DNA of 56,445 nt from Rhizaria sp. SCN 62-66 (lineage: Eukaryota; Rhizaria, unplaced), in the NCBI GenBank assembly GCA_001724265.1, contig MEDY01000178.1, positions 1-56,445 of the forward strand. The letters are read 5' to 3'. Positions 22,169-36,144 of this stretch are shown here, one piece after another. The position numbers and the translations under genes were made by a program. Below the pieces are notes generated by a model, which did not search any database, was not told where the DNA came from, and was given only the letters and a program-made list of their open reading frames with translations. Numbering within the stretch: the stretch's first letter is position 1; each line of letters begins with the position of its first letter.

Positions 22169-25100
22169 TCACTCGTTTTTGGTATTATCAGCACTAGCCC
22201 TGCTTTCGCTGCGGCTGTCATAGTCGCTGTTGCTATAGCTGCAGCTGTAACTGTCACAGCCATCGGAGCCTGTGATCGTGTTGCTGTTGCCCTTCTTACT
22301 GTTTGTGCGAGAGAAACTGCTGCCACAAACACTGCTTCTTTCTGTTGGCGTTGTTTTTACAACTTTTAACGCGACATGGGATGCTGCGGTCGCCATAGCC
22401 GTTCCACCACCACTTGCAGCGCTCGCCAGAGCCGTATCATTGCCAACAGTCGGGGGAGCATCAGCGAGATCATTTGTTGCGCCCTTATGTTGCGCTTTGG
22501 TCAGCTTGTAATGATTAGACTGCGAGCGCAACAGCGAACTGCGCGCAGCGGATTGACTGTGAGATGGTCGGTGACTGTGAGTGACATTGCTGCGTGCGGA
22601 GGGAAGATCTTGAATATCACTGCTTAAGCTGCTACTCGCGCTGCTGAAATCCGCACCAGGCGTGTTTGCACTTGCGTCACTAGTACACAAGGCGAGTTGG
22701 TGATAAATCTTTGCATCATGGGCTGCTCCGATAACTGGAGCAGCAACACCAGCTGCTTTGGAAAGGGAGGCGGCAGTTGCCTTAGTGTGTGCAGATGTTA
22801 CTGGGACAACGCACAGTTGCCTTTCCAGCAAAAAAGGCTTTGCCGCGTTGTTGGTAGTGTTAGCGCCTGTTGCGGCTATGTTTGCATTGCTGGTCTTGTT
22901 AATCGTTGTGCATGCGCGTGCATTTCCACTCGGCGTTTGCGTCCGTGGTTTTACAGCTTCACTCTGGGCTTGCGCTCCCAACTGTGGCTGCATTTTCTGC
23001 TCTTGTTTCTGCTGCGCGACATGCTCACCAATCCAAGGCGTGTTGCGCGGGGGTTGATGCTGTTGGGGCTGCTGATGTTGACGCTTGCTTGACCAGGAGC
23101 GACTTTGACGTAGCGGTAAAATCATGCTGCCCACTTTGTCGTTTTCACTATCTCCAGAGACTGTCTGATTAATGACACCCGTACACTTGTTTGTAACGCC
23201 ATGCCTGCAATCCTAGCTGTTGTCTGCGTCACTGTTGCGAATATAGTTTGGATCAATGCTAGCGGCGCTGCCAGAGTACTGAATACGGCGGTTTGCAGTC
23301 GCCGTGGTGACTCTTGCTGCTGCACCAGTTCTCTCTCTCATGCCAGCCTCCGGTTGCTGTTGAATGGCAGAGCCCGCTTGAATCGGCAATGCAGTGTTAA
23401 GATCAGACGACTGTGAGCCCAACTCGCTGCCGCTGACCAGCAACTGCGAACGCCCGTGGCTCTGTGATAGCGGGCGAGGTGACAGTAACTGGACGGATTC
23501 ATCCCTGTTTTGGTTACTTGCAGCCTCTTCCTGCTCCAGTGTTGCATAATAATACAGCCCAGCTGGCTGCTGCTGGAGTTGAGCTTGCTGCTTGAGCTCA
23601 AACTCAGAGCTTCCGAACGCTGCTTGCCAGTACAGATGGCGGCTCTGCTCTTGCTGCTGCTGTAGCTCAAGTGACGACGGCATTGGTAATGGGCGCAGTA
23701 GCGACGGAGATGTCTCGATAGATGTACCCACATTGTTGCTATTTGCTGTGCTGTTACGAGGCGTCGCGTTAGTAACGATGTTGATCTGTCCCTTGTTGCT
23801 CACAGTCACCGGTAAGCTTAGCATCTTGTCTCCAACACGCGCCCCACCGACATAGCCTTGTTGTCTTTGCGCCTGTGTTGCGTTGGAGAACCCATGGTTG
23901 GCGTGTAAATAGCCCTCGGAGCGCTCCTCTGATAACACGCGCGCTAGCTTACTTGATTGTGGCAGGACGTGCGCACGATGCTGCAACTGAGCGTCCGCAA
24001 ACTGAGACTGCATTGTACACTGATTGACTGGGGTGATTACCAGGGTATTTGCATCAGCTTCAGAATCCGCTGCTGTTGCTGAGGGCATAGTTATACCGTT
24101 CTTACTCACTGTCAACTGCGGGCACAGTCTCTGAATTCTTGGTTCATCACCCTCAGCAGGTTGATGCGTTGCATGAACTTGCTGGAGCGACCGCGACTGC
24201 TGTAGCAGCGGTGCTTTCAGCGACTGCGAACGTGGCGGCAGAAGGCTTTCGTGCTGCAACGGTTGCAGCTGCTTCCTTTGCTGCTGTTTTGGATTTGCTA
24301 AATGCAGCATAACCGACTGGGTTGGTGATGGCGAGTTTGCAGAAACTGACAGCGACGGCGAGGTATGATTATGCTGCGGCAATTTTTGAGAGAGAACATC
24401 ATGAACAGACTGCTGCTGTTGCTCTTTGACTAAATCAAACGACGTGAACAACGGCATCGTCGGCTGGGTCCGTGCAACGAGGGGTGAAGACGCGGTTGAA
24501 CTAAGGCTGCATGCCCGGAGTTGCTGTGGCTGCCACCGAGGCGTGCGACCGACGTTTTGCTTTCGCTGCGCCTCGCTGCTCGCGCTGTCCGGGACAGGAT
24601 GGGGCGTGCACTCGCGGCCTGAGACACTGATAAAGTGACTGTGCGCAGCGGTGTAACCGTGAGCAAGCGGAATTGCAGCGCTTGCTCCACCGGGAGACGC
24701 AAATGCCGGCGCTTGCTGCGTCAGCGGAGACGTAAACAGTGACTCGGATAAGACATCTTCATCATCATTTGTAACGTTGCTACTATCTGCGAGGTTGCCG
24801 TATGTGTAGTAGGTCCTGTTCCTGAGATTATGCTGGCTCTGTCCACCGTCATTCGACTCAAAGTCATTGTTGTTAATGTTGTTGTTGCTCTGCAACAGCA
24901 GACTCTTGTTTCCACCACCGTCAGAGTTGTTACGATCCTCGATAGAACTGTTGCTGCTGTTGTTACTGCCACTGTTCCATACGTCAAAGCAACACGCGCG
25001 CGAGCGGCTCTCGCGCAAACTGCTGGCAGCTAACGCCTTCGCGCCGTTGCTGTTGCCAGTTGTTGAATTCACTGAGCGCGAGCGCTGCGGTTGCACCTGT

Positions 25101-26488
25101 GATTGTTTCTGCAGACTAACCCCACCCCGACTGTCGTCTTGTGTGCTGTCATGGTGGAACAGAACTGCCACAGGAAGCGTTTTGCGCTGTAACCGGGGCG
25201 ACAAGATTAGTCTTTTTGACTGCGGACTTTGTGCGTTGTGCGAGTAGGCGTGTTCACGACTATAAGTGCCAGCGTGGACGCGGCTGGGGCTTGTAAGTGC
25301 GCCGTCGCTGCTGCATGTCGAGATAGAGCTCACGTCGCTGCCGTCACTACTATCGCTATTCTTATCGTGACTACTGTTGCTAGTCGAGCTGCCGGTTGAC
25401 GAGGATTGCAAAAACGGAATAGAGCAGCAGTTGCGGTACATGCGGGATCTCTTCTGCTCACTTGCCCTCGCAACAGACGCAACTGCGGGCAGCCGAGACA
25501 CAGCGTGTCTGCAGCTGTCGGCAGGGCAGGCAGTGCGGGCGTTCGCACCACTACTTGTGCTGCTGCTACGCGCCCCCAAGAGCGCCAGCAACTGCGCTGG
25601 GGACTAAGAGCGCACGTGTAGTTGCTCATGTGCGTGCACAGGCTTAGGCGTATACGGAAGTGCGGTTGCGCCAGCGGCGTCGCTGCCATCTTCGCCGCTT
25701 CGGTACGCAGTCAGTGTGCGCGCAGACACAATGCCCTGGGCAACAACAGGCTCCGCGCTACTCCTGCTGTGCCAAGCGCTATCAGTTACGGTAGCGCCGT
25801 CAAAGCAGCCGCTCGCGTCAATGCCAGGTGCCATCACAGTCTTGTTTGCAACAGCAGCAGCGGCATCCGTGCTCCTGATCTTGCTGCTGTCGTCGCCGCC
25901 GCCGCCGCGGCCGTCGCTGCTGCTGCTCCTGATAATGTCACCGTTATTGTTGACGTCGTTGCTGCAAATTGTGTTGTTCTTAGTGAGCATGTCGAGAAGC
26001 GTTTCATTCTCTTGGTCCCCATCACACTTATGAGCGCTTGATTCGTTGAGTTTCCCAGTCTTGCCGTCGGTCGCTGTTATCACGATGGCAGGCGAGGAGG
26101 GCTGCCACAGCGTGAAACTCGCCGCCTCGCTGTAGGTCTGGGCGGCGTGACTGTGGGCCGGGTGCCAGTAGGGCGGTGGCGGCGGCGACAGAAAAGGACG
26201 GCGGCTGATGCCACTACCGACACCGGTCCTGACGAGAGTGTCTTGGCCGCTATTGATAGCGATACTGTCTGGTCCGTCAGAGTGGCCGCTATCGTCATTG
26301 CTGCTACTGCTGTTCAGCGAGTGGTTGTTACATGGTAACATCGATCCATTTTGCCGCTGCTCGTAGTCGCTCTCCGAGCTGTTGTTTGGCGTAACATCGG
26401 AGAACCGGCGCTGACGCACAGCGTGCGCGTTCGACCTGAGCGACGGGACATGCGCAGCACTCAGCGGGCTGCTGACATCGTTGCCCAT
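22169..26488 (-). CDS. Ser/Gln/Asn-rich protein with two in-frame UAG codons
   Basis: A single frame of 1,440 codons from ATG 26488 to TGA 22169-22171, free of TAA and TGA, but with TAG at codons 295 (25604-25606) and 1092 (23213-23215). If TAG were a stop, the gene would be three abutting same-frame pieces, the last two lacking an obvious ATG start. The protein is rich in Ser, Gln and Asn throughout, on both sides of each TAG. The start, MGNDVSS, fits the N-myristoylation consensus (Gly2, Ser6), so membrane attachment is possible. No domain is recognised. Base composition is visibly less GC-rich than neighbouring genes and codon use more even, suggesting low expression or a different history. 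The alternatives are a decaying pseudogene or three sequencing errors, but no frameshift and no other stop is present. Confidence 0.65.
23213..23215 (-). other. In-frame TAG, probable sense codon
   Basis: The local reading is AAC AGC TAG GAT TGC, codon 1092 of the Ser/Gln-rich gene. The frame remains open for 347 more codons to a TGA. Confidence 0.65.
25604..25606 (-). other. In-frame TAG, probable sense codon
   Basis: The local reading is CGC TCT TAG TCC CCA GCG CAG, codon 295 of the Ser/Gln-rich gene. The same frame stays open for almost 800 further codons before the next TAG. Confidence 0.65.
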
Positions 26489-27289
26489 ACCGCTTGTCTG
26501 TGCGTTACAGCGACTTAGAACGCACTGGAAGCAGCGGAGTCGCCTATAATGTGTCAACAGGATCGCCTGATGACCGAGATCGAGCTATGCAAGGCGATGC
26601 CAAGAGGAATAAGTCGCAGATCGGGCTATCAAGCGGTCAAACCAACAATAAAAGTCGTTACCCACAAGATTTAACCAATGACACACTATTTTAAGAATGT
26701 CGAGCACACGTGAAATGGCTCTTTAAAGGACGCAGTTGTGATATAAAGTCAGTTTGATTCGAGTTCAAGTTGTTGCCATGGCACACAGGTCGAACACAGT
26801 GAAAATAACATTAGCGTTAATTTTGAAAGTATTTCTGAATAGGAATTGACTTTAAAATCTGTTTGCATAACAAAGCAAGCGCAATGACGGAGAATATCAT
26901 GCTCGCTTCAGCCTTGATAATCGCATTAGAACTTGGACCACAACAAAGCTGAGCAACTTGAAGCTAGGTAGGTCAAGGCCACCGCAGTCCACAGTCAAAT
27001 TGTTTTGAAATATTGTGCGCTAATGAGTGTTTGTATTTATAATCGTCGTAAACATTATATATTGAGATCTGAGTATATTATCTTCATTCTCGATCAATTC
27101 ATCCTCTGACACACAACGAGACATGGGAGTGCCCGTAAATATATCAACAGAAGTAAAAATCCACATGTCCCCACTTCTTCAAGTCTTAAAAACACTTTCC
27201 AAGTCCTGAAACAAGCCGAGACCTCCCCACGTCCACCTAAATTTTTCAAGTCAGGTCACAGGTAAACACATACCCGCCTGTTGACTTGC
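26489..27289. other. Intergenic between two minus-strand genes
   Basis: AT-rich DNA downstream of enolase and upstream of the Ser/Gln-rich gene. A GCACAG acceptor-like site sits 9 nt before ATG 26488. Nothing else was recognised. Confidence 0.55.
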
Positions 27290-29713
<2,424 letters not shown>

Positions 29714-30343
29714 AGCGCAAACTAAGAGGTATTCGAGCAAAAAGAGATCAGATACAACGCGGAAGATGAATGAGGTGATATTCGGGGTGAGAGGCAGCAG
29801 TTGGGATTCGTCAGGTGTGTGACGAGATGCTTCCAAGATTCGGCTCCTAACAACGCATCAATCGCAAAAATCGCACCGCATCAAAATGGAATAATACACA
29901 GCAGAGCCCGTTCTGCTAACATGCACTGGTCGCATGCACTTAGAACCCACCGAGCGCTCGCACGAGACTGATCCGAATTGCAGCCCGAGATCTTGACTGG
30001 CTTGCCGATGGTCGGTCTGCGACCGTTTGTGGTGGCTGGGCCGACTCTGCCCACGGTCGTCGGTCTGGTGCTCAGTGCGGCTTGTTTTCGGCACCGGCGC
30101 CGCGGCCGCCCATTTTGCCGCTCTATGCATCGCTGTTCTTCTTCTTTTCATTTTTAGATTTTATTTATATTAAGACTACACATCGTTACATCTTGTCTGT
30201 TATTTGTATTGCTATACTCGACGTATCTCTGTGAGGGGGCTTTGATTTTGTGCGTCCTCTTGTGACCAACGACAGAGCTGCACTGTTTACCATCTCATCG
30301 TTTCCTTGGCCTTGCCTTTGTACTTTTCTTTTCTGCAGTCGTG
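29714..30343. other. Divergent intergenic region
   Basis: This holds the upstream regions of enolase (-) and the mitochondrial-type gene (+). Acceptor-like sites CTCTTAG (8 nt before the enolase ATG) and TTCTGCAG (5 nt before ATG 30344) are present. No core promoter motif was confidently seen. Confidence 0.5.
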
Positions 30344-32047
30344 ATGCTGAGCAAGACCACGTCTTCCCTCGCCCGTTCCGCGGCGCAGGTTGGTCGTATC
30401 TTCAGCGTTGCCCTCCCTGCGACTGCGGTCTCGAGCAGCAGCAGTGCCAGCTCCACCGCTGCCCTCGCTTCCGCCTCTCTCACTTCCGCCTTCACGTCCC
30501 CCGCCGCGTCGGCTGCCCTGACCTACGCGCCGACCCGCTTCTACTCGCTCGGTAAGTGGGCGACGGACCTGCGCCGCAAGCAGGCCGAGAAGCGCGCAAT
30601 TTCCGCCGCCGGCCGCGCCAAGCGCGCCGCGTGGCTGGAGAAGAACCCACCTGTGGAGTCCGTGCACGAGGCCCGCAAGCGCGCCGCCATCGATGCCACC
30701 TTCCCCAAGGCCGTCTTCATCACCATGCTCTTCGCTGCACGTGACCCCAAGCGCGTCCGGACGCTGCTGCGCGACATTGACGAGGCGGCGAAGACGGTCC
30801 CGCTGCTGTCGCGCGAGGTGACGCTCATCCTCCAGGCGCTGCGCCGCTTCCCCGAGCACACTAAGTACGCCTTCGACCTCTTCCAGCGCTCGGTGACGAA
30901 CCCTGCGCTGTACATTGAGTCTCGCACGCTGATCGCGATCAAGGACATCGCCGAGAACGGCCACAAGTACCACGCTTGGCTCGAGCTCGAGACAGCCCAC
31001 CAGCGCCTGTTCCCTCGCGGCACGACCAACTGGCTCGGTGAGCACGTCACGCCCGAAGTCACGGGCTCCTTCACGCTCGCGCCTATGGCCGAGCTGCTCG
31101 CGCGCGACTCTACCCCCGAGGAGGTGATCAAGATGATCGCCGCCAAGCGCGCCGCGCAGGCCACCTCCGGCCGCGAGGTCCTACCCAAGACCATCATCAA
31201 CGCCGCGCTCGCGCACTTCAAGCTCGGCCAGACGGACAAGGCGCTCGCGGAGATGTGGACCTTCTGGTCGCTCGCCGGCTTCACCACGGGCCCCGACGCC
31301 GTGCCCGCGCCGTTCGCGCCCGTCAAGGCCTTCTTCCGCCCCCAGTGGCAGTTCACGCGCGCCGACCTGCCCGTGAACCTCAACAGCATGATTGCGCTGT
31401 CCTCGGCCTGCGAGCGCGCGGGCCAGTTCTCCGCTGCGCTGGCCAACCTCGCCATGGCGCGCACGTATCTCGACAAGGTCGACCACGCGGGGCTCCGCGA
31501 GGTCACGCCCGCGGGCCGCGCGCGCGACTACTACGACCTCTCGCACCTCGGCGCCGACACCATCAACCAGGTGATGCGCCTGACCTTCGTGGAGATGCGC
31601 ATCCGCCGCGCGATGGCGGCCGCGATGGCCGCACTGCCGCAGGACAAGCGCCCCGTGACCCAGAACCCGCCTGGCGCGTTCCCCTCGTCCTCGCCGTTCC
31701 TCAGCTCTGCGGTCGAGGACGTGGTGATCCTGACGGACCGCTCCTTCGCGCTCACCAAGGCGCCCAAGGACAACGGCCCGCTCGTGCGCAAGTTTATGGC
31801 CAACGGTGCGGGGCTGTTCGGCGTGGACCGCATCAACGTCAACACGTCGTGTTTCTCCGCGCTCTCTGGCACCGGCGACGCCGAACTCAAGGCCAAGGCC
31901 GAGCTCGAGGCCAGCGCGCGCGCCGGCAAGGGCGACGACCGCCAGCTGATGCGCCCCGATCGCACCGTGATCGTGACCAAGGAGGTGATCGAGGCCGCGC
32001 TCGACCGCTCCAGCAAGGCTATCAAGGAGGCTAAGTATCCCTTCTAA
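30344..32047 (+). CDS. Probable mitochondrial helical-repeat protein
   Basis: A single exon of 567 residues, ending in TAA. The N-terminus (MLSKTTSSLARSAAQVGRIF, then Ser/Ala-rich) is basic, hydroxylated and free of acidic residues for over 60 residues. This is a typical mitochondrial targeting peptide, with likely cleavage near RFYS (about 66). The mature part is mixed helical and not low-complexity. Segments such as TIINAALAHFKLGQTDKALA and LNSMIALSSACERAGQFSAA look like helix-turn-helix repeats of the TPR/PPR kind. This suggests an organellar RNA- or ribosome-associated protein, but I cannot name the family. A GTG directly precedes ATG 30344; the ATG was chosen as start. Confidence 0.8.
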   Translation: MLSKTTSSLARSAAQVGRIFSVALPATAVSSSSSASSTAALASASLTSAFTSPAASAALTYAPTRFYSLGKWATDLRRKQAEKRAISAAGRAKRAAWLEKNPPVESVHEARKRAAIDATFPKAVFITMLFAARDPKRVRTLLRDIDEAAKTVPLLSREVTLILQALRRFPEHTKYAFDLFQRSVTNPALYIESRTLIAIKDIAENGHKYHAWLELETAHQRLFPRGTTNWLGEHVTPEVTGSFTLAPMAELLARDSTPEEVIKMIAAKRAAQATSGREVLPKTIINAALAHFKLGQTDKALAEMWTFWSLAGFTTGPDAVPAPFAPVKAFFRPQWQFTRADLPVNLNSMIALSSACERAGQFSAALANLAMARTYLDKVDHAGLREVTPAGRARDYYDLSHLGADTINQVMRLTFVEMRIRRAMAAAMAALPQDKRPVTQNPPGAFPSSSPFLSSAVEDVVILTDRSFALTKAPKDNGPLVRKFMANGAGLFGVDRINVNTSCFSALSGTGDAELKAKAELEASARAGKGDDRQLMRPDRTVIVTKEVIEAALDRSSKAIKEAKYPF

Positions 32048-32846
32048 GTACCACACACGTCTAAGCGCCGCGTTAACTGAAGGGTGCGTTTGTTTGGTGG
32101 GAAATCGAGTCCTTGTCAACGCAGATGCGAACGGTGCAGCGGGAGTGCGCTGGTTTTGACTGTCGTTTGTGTGTGTGAGTGAGAACGCCGTTTGCGGATC
32201 ACTACACGCGCAGCAGTCAGTCAATAACCAATCACACTCTCCAGATTCAAGCCAACAAGCTATATCAGAATTGGACATAGCTTGAATTACTTCAAAGTAA
32301 GTCATGAACGCTTGATGGAATCCACATGGTTTTGACAAGGACGAACAACAGACTCGACATTGCTTCATCAACGGCGACACACGTTTCGTTGGTGCTGGTA
32401 TTGCAATGGAAGGTTTGTTATATTTACAGAGAAGATCATAGAAGAGCTGGTGTGTGTGGCTATTATTATTATATTCAGTATTATATTCTATTTTTACGTT
32501 TTCGTTGTGTATTTCTCTCCGCCAGTGCCTTTGTGTCAGTTTAACATGTGTTTGTCGCTGTCACACCAGCAACAACATTTGTGGAACAAAAAGTCGAAAA
32601 ACCTCTCAAAAAACAAGACGTGTGGTATTGTTTAAACAAAGAACATAACAATTCACATGATATTATATATATATACAAAGCTTTATTAAATACGATTACA
32701 TGGATCAAAACGAAAAGGTCGACTCTGAAGGGCATGCATAGTAACGACTGACCATCAGACTTAAAAAGCTCACAATCAAAGGAGACTTAAATCAACGACT
32801 ATGTAACGGATATACCACACTTGTCAGTGTTTACAGATTGACGAGC
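32048..32846. other. Intergenic between convergent 3' ends
   Basis: About 800 bp of AT-rich DNA with short T-rich and TA-rich stretches (for example near 32460-32500 and 32660-32680). No gene was recognised. Confidence 0.6.
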
Positions 32847-35800
32847 TCAAGCATAACCACCATCATTGTTATACTCGTTATTATAACCGCCATCGTTGTT
32901 GTTATAACCGTCATGGTAGCCACCGACATGATGGCCGTTGTTATTGTTGTACGCCTGGCCGTTGTCCTGGTAGGGGTGCTCGTATCCGCCGAAGACATCC
33001 TGCCCCGCGTGCTGGTGGCTCGGGTACACCAGACTCGACTCGACCGCGAAGTCCTCGCTCACTCCGTGGTGGCCGTTGTTGTCGAGACCGTGGCTGCCAT
33101 CGTTGTAATAGCCAGCTCCGCTATTATAGCCTCCGTGGTGGTGGTTGCCATGGTCGTAGCCGCCGCTGTGGTTGTCATACTCGTTCGCGCCGCCGGTATA
33201 ATTGTTGCTGCCGTGGTTGCCTTGGCTGCTTGGCGTCTCATAGCCCGCGCCGCCACTGCCGCCAACCCTCCTGCTCGCAGCAGCGGCGCCGACGCTGGCC
33301 TGCTTGGGCACTGCAGGCTTCTTCTCGCCGCCCGCCGCCGCCCCCGCGCCCTTGCTGCTGTAGTCAGCCTTGGCGCCCATGTAGTCGTAGCGGCTGCCGC
33401 CGCGCCCGCCCAGCGGCGGCACTACCTTCTTCACCGCAGACCCCGGCACGCTCGCACCGTTGCTACTGCCATCGTTAGCCGAAGTGTTTGAGCCGGGGCG
33501 GGTGGTGGCGCTGCGGCGGCCGGCGACAACCGTGCTGTTGTTGCCCCCGCTGGCGGCGCCGGGCTTGCCGCTGGCGGCGCCCGCGCCCGCGCCCGCACTG
33601 GCGCTGCCCTGGCGGCGGCCGGCCGAGCCCTTGCCGCCGCCGAGCGAGGTCGCGCCTGGGGCGCTGTCGCCGGCCAGCAGCTCCGCCAGAGCGTCAGCGC
33701 CGCCGCCGCCGCTGCTGTTGTCCGCGCCGGGGCCGCCGGGAGCGCGGCGCTGCATGGCGGGGCCGTTGCCGTTGCCGCTGCCGCTGGGGGCGCGGCGGGG
33801 CGCCCCGGGGTGACCGTGAGCCGCAGGGTTCGCGCCAGAGCCCGGGGCAACGATGCTCATGCCACCCCCGCCACCGCCGTGGTTGCTGTAGCCGTTGTTG
33901 TAGTCGCCGTTGTAGCTGCCGTCGTCGCCGTGGGCGTTGTCGTAGTTATACTGCTGCTGCTGCTGCGGCAGCGGCTGCTGCGGCTGGTTGCCCATGGGGG
34001 TGTTGATGTTCATGTTCACGTTCGGGTTGTTGTTGTTAAAGCCGTTGTTCATGGCATTATTGTTGTTGTACTGAGGCTGAACAGGAGTGTACATACCACC
34101 ACCAACATTGTTGTTCTGAGGACCGTTGCGCATGGCCATGTTATGAGCGTTGCTCATGTTCACGTTGTTGTTTTGCATCGTGTTATTATTGTTGCTGTTA
34201 ATGTTATGCGCGTTCATGGGCGTGCCGCGGGCCATAGCCAGCTCGCGCTCGGCCTTGCGCAGGTCCTCAAGGGCCTCCGCGTCCGCGCGGGCCTTCTCCG
34301 CCTCGCGCGCGATGCGGCGCTCCTCGATCTGCGCGAGGTGGTTCGCAAAAATTGTCAATCATAACGAGTTCGTTCATGTACGTTTGTGTGAGATGTGATT
34401 TACAAATCAAAGTTCAATCAAGATATGACACAAAACAAATCCGTTCCGAGAAATGATATGCAGTTCAAGCAGCTTCATTTGATTGCAATGGGGGAATATG
34501 GATAAAGGAGTCTGTCCGTACCTGCTGTTCCAGCGCGCGGCGGTTCTCGGCCTTCTTGCGCGCCTCGATCGCGGCCGCGCTGTTCGAGTCCACGGTGAAG
34601 TTGGAGGAGATCGAGCTGTCGCCGCCGGGGGTGCGGCGGCCGGCCGCGGGCGGTTGCGCGTACATCTGACCCGGGGTACCGTTGAGGTAGCCCGCGTTGC
34701 CGTCGTTGTAGCCTTGGTTCCAGCCGTTGTTGTAGCCCATGGTGCTGTTGTTGTTGCCAGAGCCCATGGCAGAGCCGAAGACAGTCGACGACATGGCTTG
34801 ACGCCTGTTGGCCGCCACATCGTTGCCCGCACCAGCGCCAGCGCCGGGGCCGGGGGCGTATGCGCCGTGCTGGCCTTGCAATCCTTGGGGCCCTTGCTGC
34901 TGCTGCTGGCGCTGCTGCTGCAGCTCGAGCTGGCGCAACTGCGCTTGGAGCTGCGCGATCTGCTCGTTCGCAGCGCCACTCCCGCCGCCCTGGCTGTTAC
35001 CGCTGTTATTATAGCCCCCGGGGCCCGCGTTGGCGCTGACATTGGCACCCACGGGGGTACTCATGGGGTTCGCGTTCAATCCGGAGCGAGGGCGACCCAT
35101 GACCACGGGCTGCACCGGGTACTGCGGCGTCGACCGGCCGTTGCCGCCGTTCATACCGTTGTTGCTGTGGTTACTGGTCCCCTGCTGCTGTTGCTTTTCG
35201 CGCATCTGCTGGTCGAGCATGTCGCGCTGGCGGATGATCGACGCGGCGCGTTCGCGCTGCTGCTGTTGTTGCCAAGTCTCGCCCGGCACCGGACCACCGC
35301 CCAGCGTGGCGTTGTTGCCGGCAGCGCCGCTGCTGTAGCTGTTCATCGGGCCGTTGATGTTGTTTTGGCCGGGGGAGGCGGGGGCGCCGAAGATGGAGGA
35401 CGTGCCGCCGGGGGGCTGTCGCACGCGCGCGTTGCCGCCTACAGTCGCGTTGTTGTAGTTATTCTGTGTGGGGGTGGCAGAGGGGCCGTTGTGCGCGTAG
35501 CCGCCGCCCGTCGCGCCATAGTTCGCGTTCGCATTGTACCCGCCCGCAGCGTTACTGCCGTGGGCTTGCCCCTGACCGTGGCCGTGGCCGTGGCTGTTAT
35601 AGTTGTTGTGACTCGAGCTCGGCGTGGGATGGCTGTTCGCGGGAGGCGCACCCTGGACGAACGTGATGGCGCCCAGTCCTGGAACCGACGCGGGCGCGCT
35701 CACATACGCGCCGCCGCCGCCGCTGCCACTATATCCGCCGCCGTTGTGCGAGCTGGAGCCGGGCATAACGACCGAGTGGGGGATTTGGGCGACGGCCACG

Positions 35801-36144
35801 ACGGGCTGGTTCGACGGCCCGCGGACGCCGCCGCGCGCGCCCGGCACGGGCTTCGCGCGGTTCAGCGCCGTGCCTCCGCCCATAGTCGACTTGACGACGG
35901 CGTAGGCGTCGGGGTCGGCGCCAGTGCGCGCGCCCGCGCCGGAGGCAGAGGAGGCGGCCGCGCCAGCTTTGGAGCCGGGCTTGCTGGCCTGCTGGGCCTG
36001 CATAAGAAGCGCGTACTTGGGGTGACCGGGCTTAATGGCGGATGCAGCGCCAAAGGCCTGCTCTGATGGAGCAGGCGCAGAGCCGCGGGAAGCGCCAGAG
36101 CGGGGCTTCGAAGCCACGCCGAGGCTGGGGTCAATGCGGCTCAT
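32847..36144 (-). CDS. Asn/Gly/Gln-rich prion-like protein with central charged helix
   Basis: Two exons (36144-34522, 34328-32847) give 1,034 residues, ending in TGA; the intron is phase 0 (CAG|GTACGG to GCAG|ATC). The N-terminus is MSRIDPSLGVASKPRSGA. Most of the protein is disordered Asn/Gly/Gln/Tyr/Ser sequence with NNN and YNN repeats. At the exon junction (about 525-580) an unbroken charged helix, rich in Glu, Arg, Lys and Ala, is restored by the splice, which supports the intron. The C-terminus is Asn/Asp/Gly/Tyr-rich (NNDGGYNNEYNNDGGYA). This layout, prion-like arms around a coiled coil, is common in condensate-forming proteins, but no catalytic or RNA-binding domain is visible and the function is unknown. 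A CTTGCAG directly abuts the ATG, so a 5'-UTR intron or an additional upstream exon is possible. Confidence 0.75.

Noticed and set aside
22169-23212. Treating the Ser/Gln-rich gene as three separate genes
   Set aside because: The pieces abut exactly in one frame with no intergenic sequence, and the two downstream pieces lack obvious ATG starts.
31181-32380. Minus-strand frame opposite the mitochondrial-type gene
   Set aside because: The plus-strand protein has a targeting peptide and non-repetitive helical sequence; the antisense frame is Arg/Gly/Val/Ala-rich without motifs.
32460-32700. Open frames in the TA-rich convergent intergenic region
   Set aside because: No GC-rich codon bias, no homology recognised, and they look like chance frames in AT-rich DNA.
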